NCBI GenBank assembly: GCA_030425945.1
Contig: JAUHZL010000225.1
Coordinates: 1-5,285, forward strand
From: Alphaproteobacteria bacterium
GTDB lineage: Bacteria; Pseudomonadota; Alphaproteobacteria; Rhodobacterales; Rhodobacteraceae
Length of the DNA stretch: 5,285 bases
Direction: 5' to 3'
This document shows, piece by piece, positions 5,264-5,285 of the stretch (its first letter is position 1; each line of letters starts with the position of its first letter). Both the position numbers and the translations under genes were made by a program. Under the pieces are notes generated by a model. That model ran no database searches, was not told the DNA's origin, and saw only the letters and a program-made list of their open reading frames with translations.

Positions 5264-5285
5264 ATGGGTGAAAACCTACAGCCGG
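5264..5285 (+). CDS. Possible first codons of a divergent gene running off the right edge
   Basis: ATG 5264 opens a frame reading MGENLQP that is still open at the window end. ACGGA at 5252-5256, seven bases upstream, is a weak ribosome binding site. A candidate promoter lies at 5194-5221. Seven codons cannot be identified, and the ATG may be chance. An alternative is that the region is only the upstream control region of the RTX gene. Confidence 0.2.

Overview
This is a GC-rich window whose codon use (strong preference for G or C in third position) and gene content point to an alphaproteobacterium, most likely of the Rhodobacteraceae. The best pointers are the order of an rbfA-like tail followed by truB, the Rhodobacteraceae-like N-terminus of TruB, and the style of the calcium-binding repeat protein. 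The assignment is by recollection of family features, not by a search.

Layout, left to right. Positions 2-61 hold the last codons of an upstream gene, probably rbfA (30S maturation). truB (tRNA pseudouridine-55 synthase) follows at 125-1030. Next, on the same strand, are a 12-helix MFS exporter-like protein with a histidine-rich tail (1073-2398), a DUF1643 protein (2438-2941), and an alpha/beta hydrolase of the fluoroacetate/haloacetate dehalogenase type (2938-3822) that overlaps the DUF1643 stop by ATGA. A hairpin followed by T residues on the minus strand (3831-3856) separates these from a convergent minus-strand gene (3882-5135). That gene encodes a very acidic RTX-type protein with 27 back-to-back nonapeptide repeats. 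The last 150 bases (5136-5285) form a less GC-rich, apparently divergent control region with a perfect AAAGCGCTTT palindrome, a candidate plus-strand promoter and possibly the first codons of another gene.

The first two genes belong to the translation housekeeping block. The next three look accessory. The MFS gene and the DUF1643 gene each carry a TTGC element exactly 35 bases before their ATG and lack a convincing ribosome binding site for the MFS gene, which suggests separate, possibly leaderless transcripts. The DUF1643 and hydrolase genes are almost certainly co-translated. The RTX protein is presumably exported by a type I system encoded elsewhere, since no transporter for it is in the window. 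I see no mobile element, CRISPR array, tRNA or rRNA. I do not see a clear-cut new multi-gene system. The points most worth a second look are the Asp-to-Glu change in the hydrolase triad, the His-rich MFS tail, the possible higher-order period in the RTX repeats, and the start of the RTX gene.
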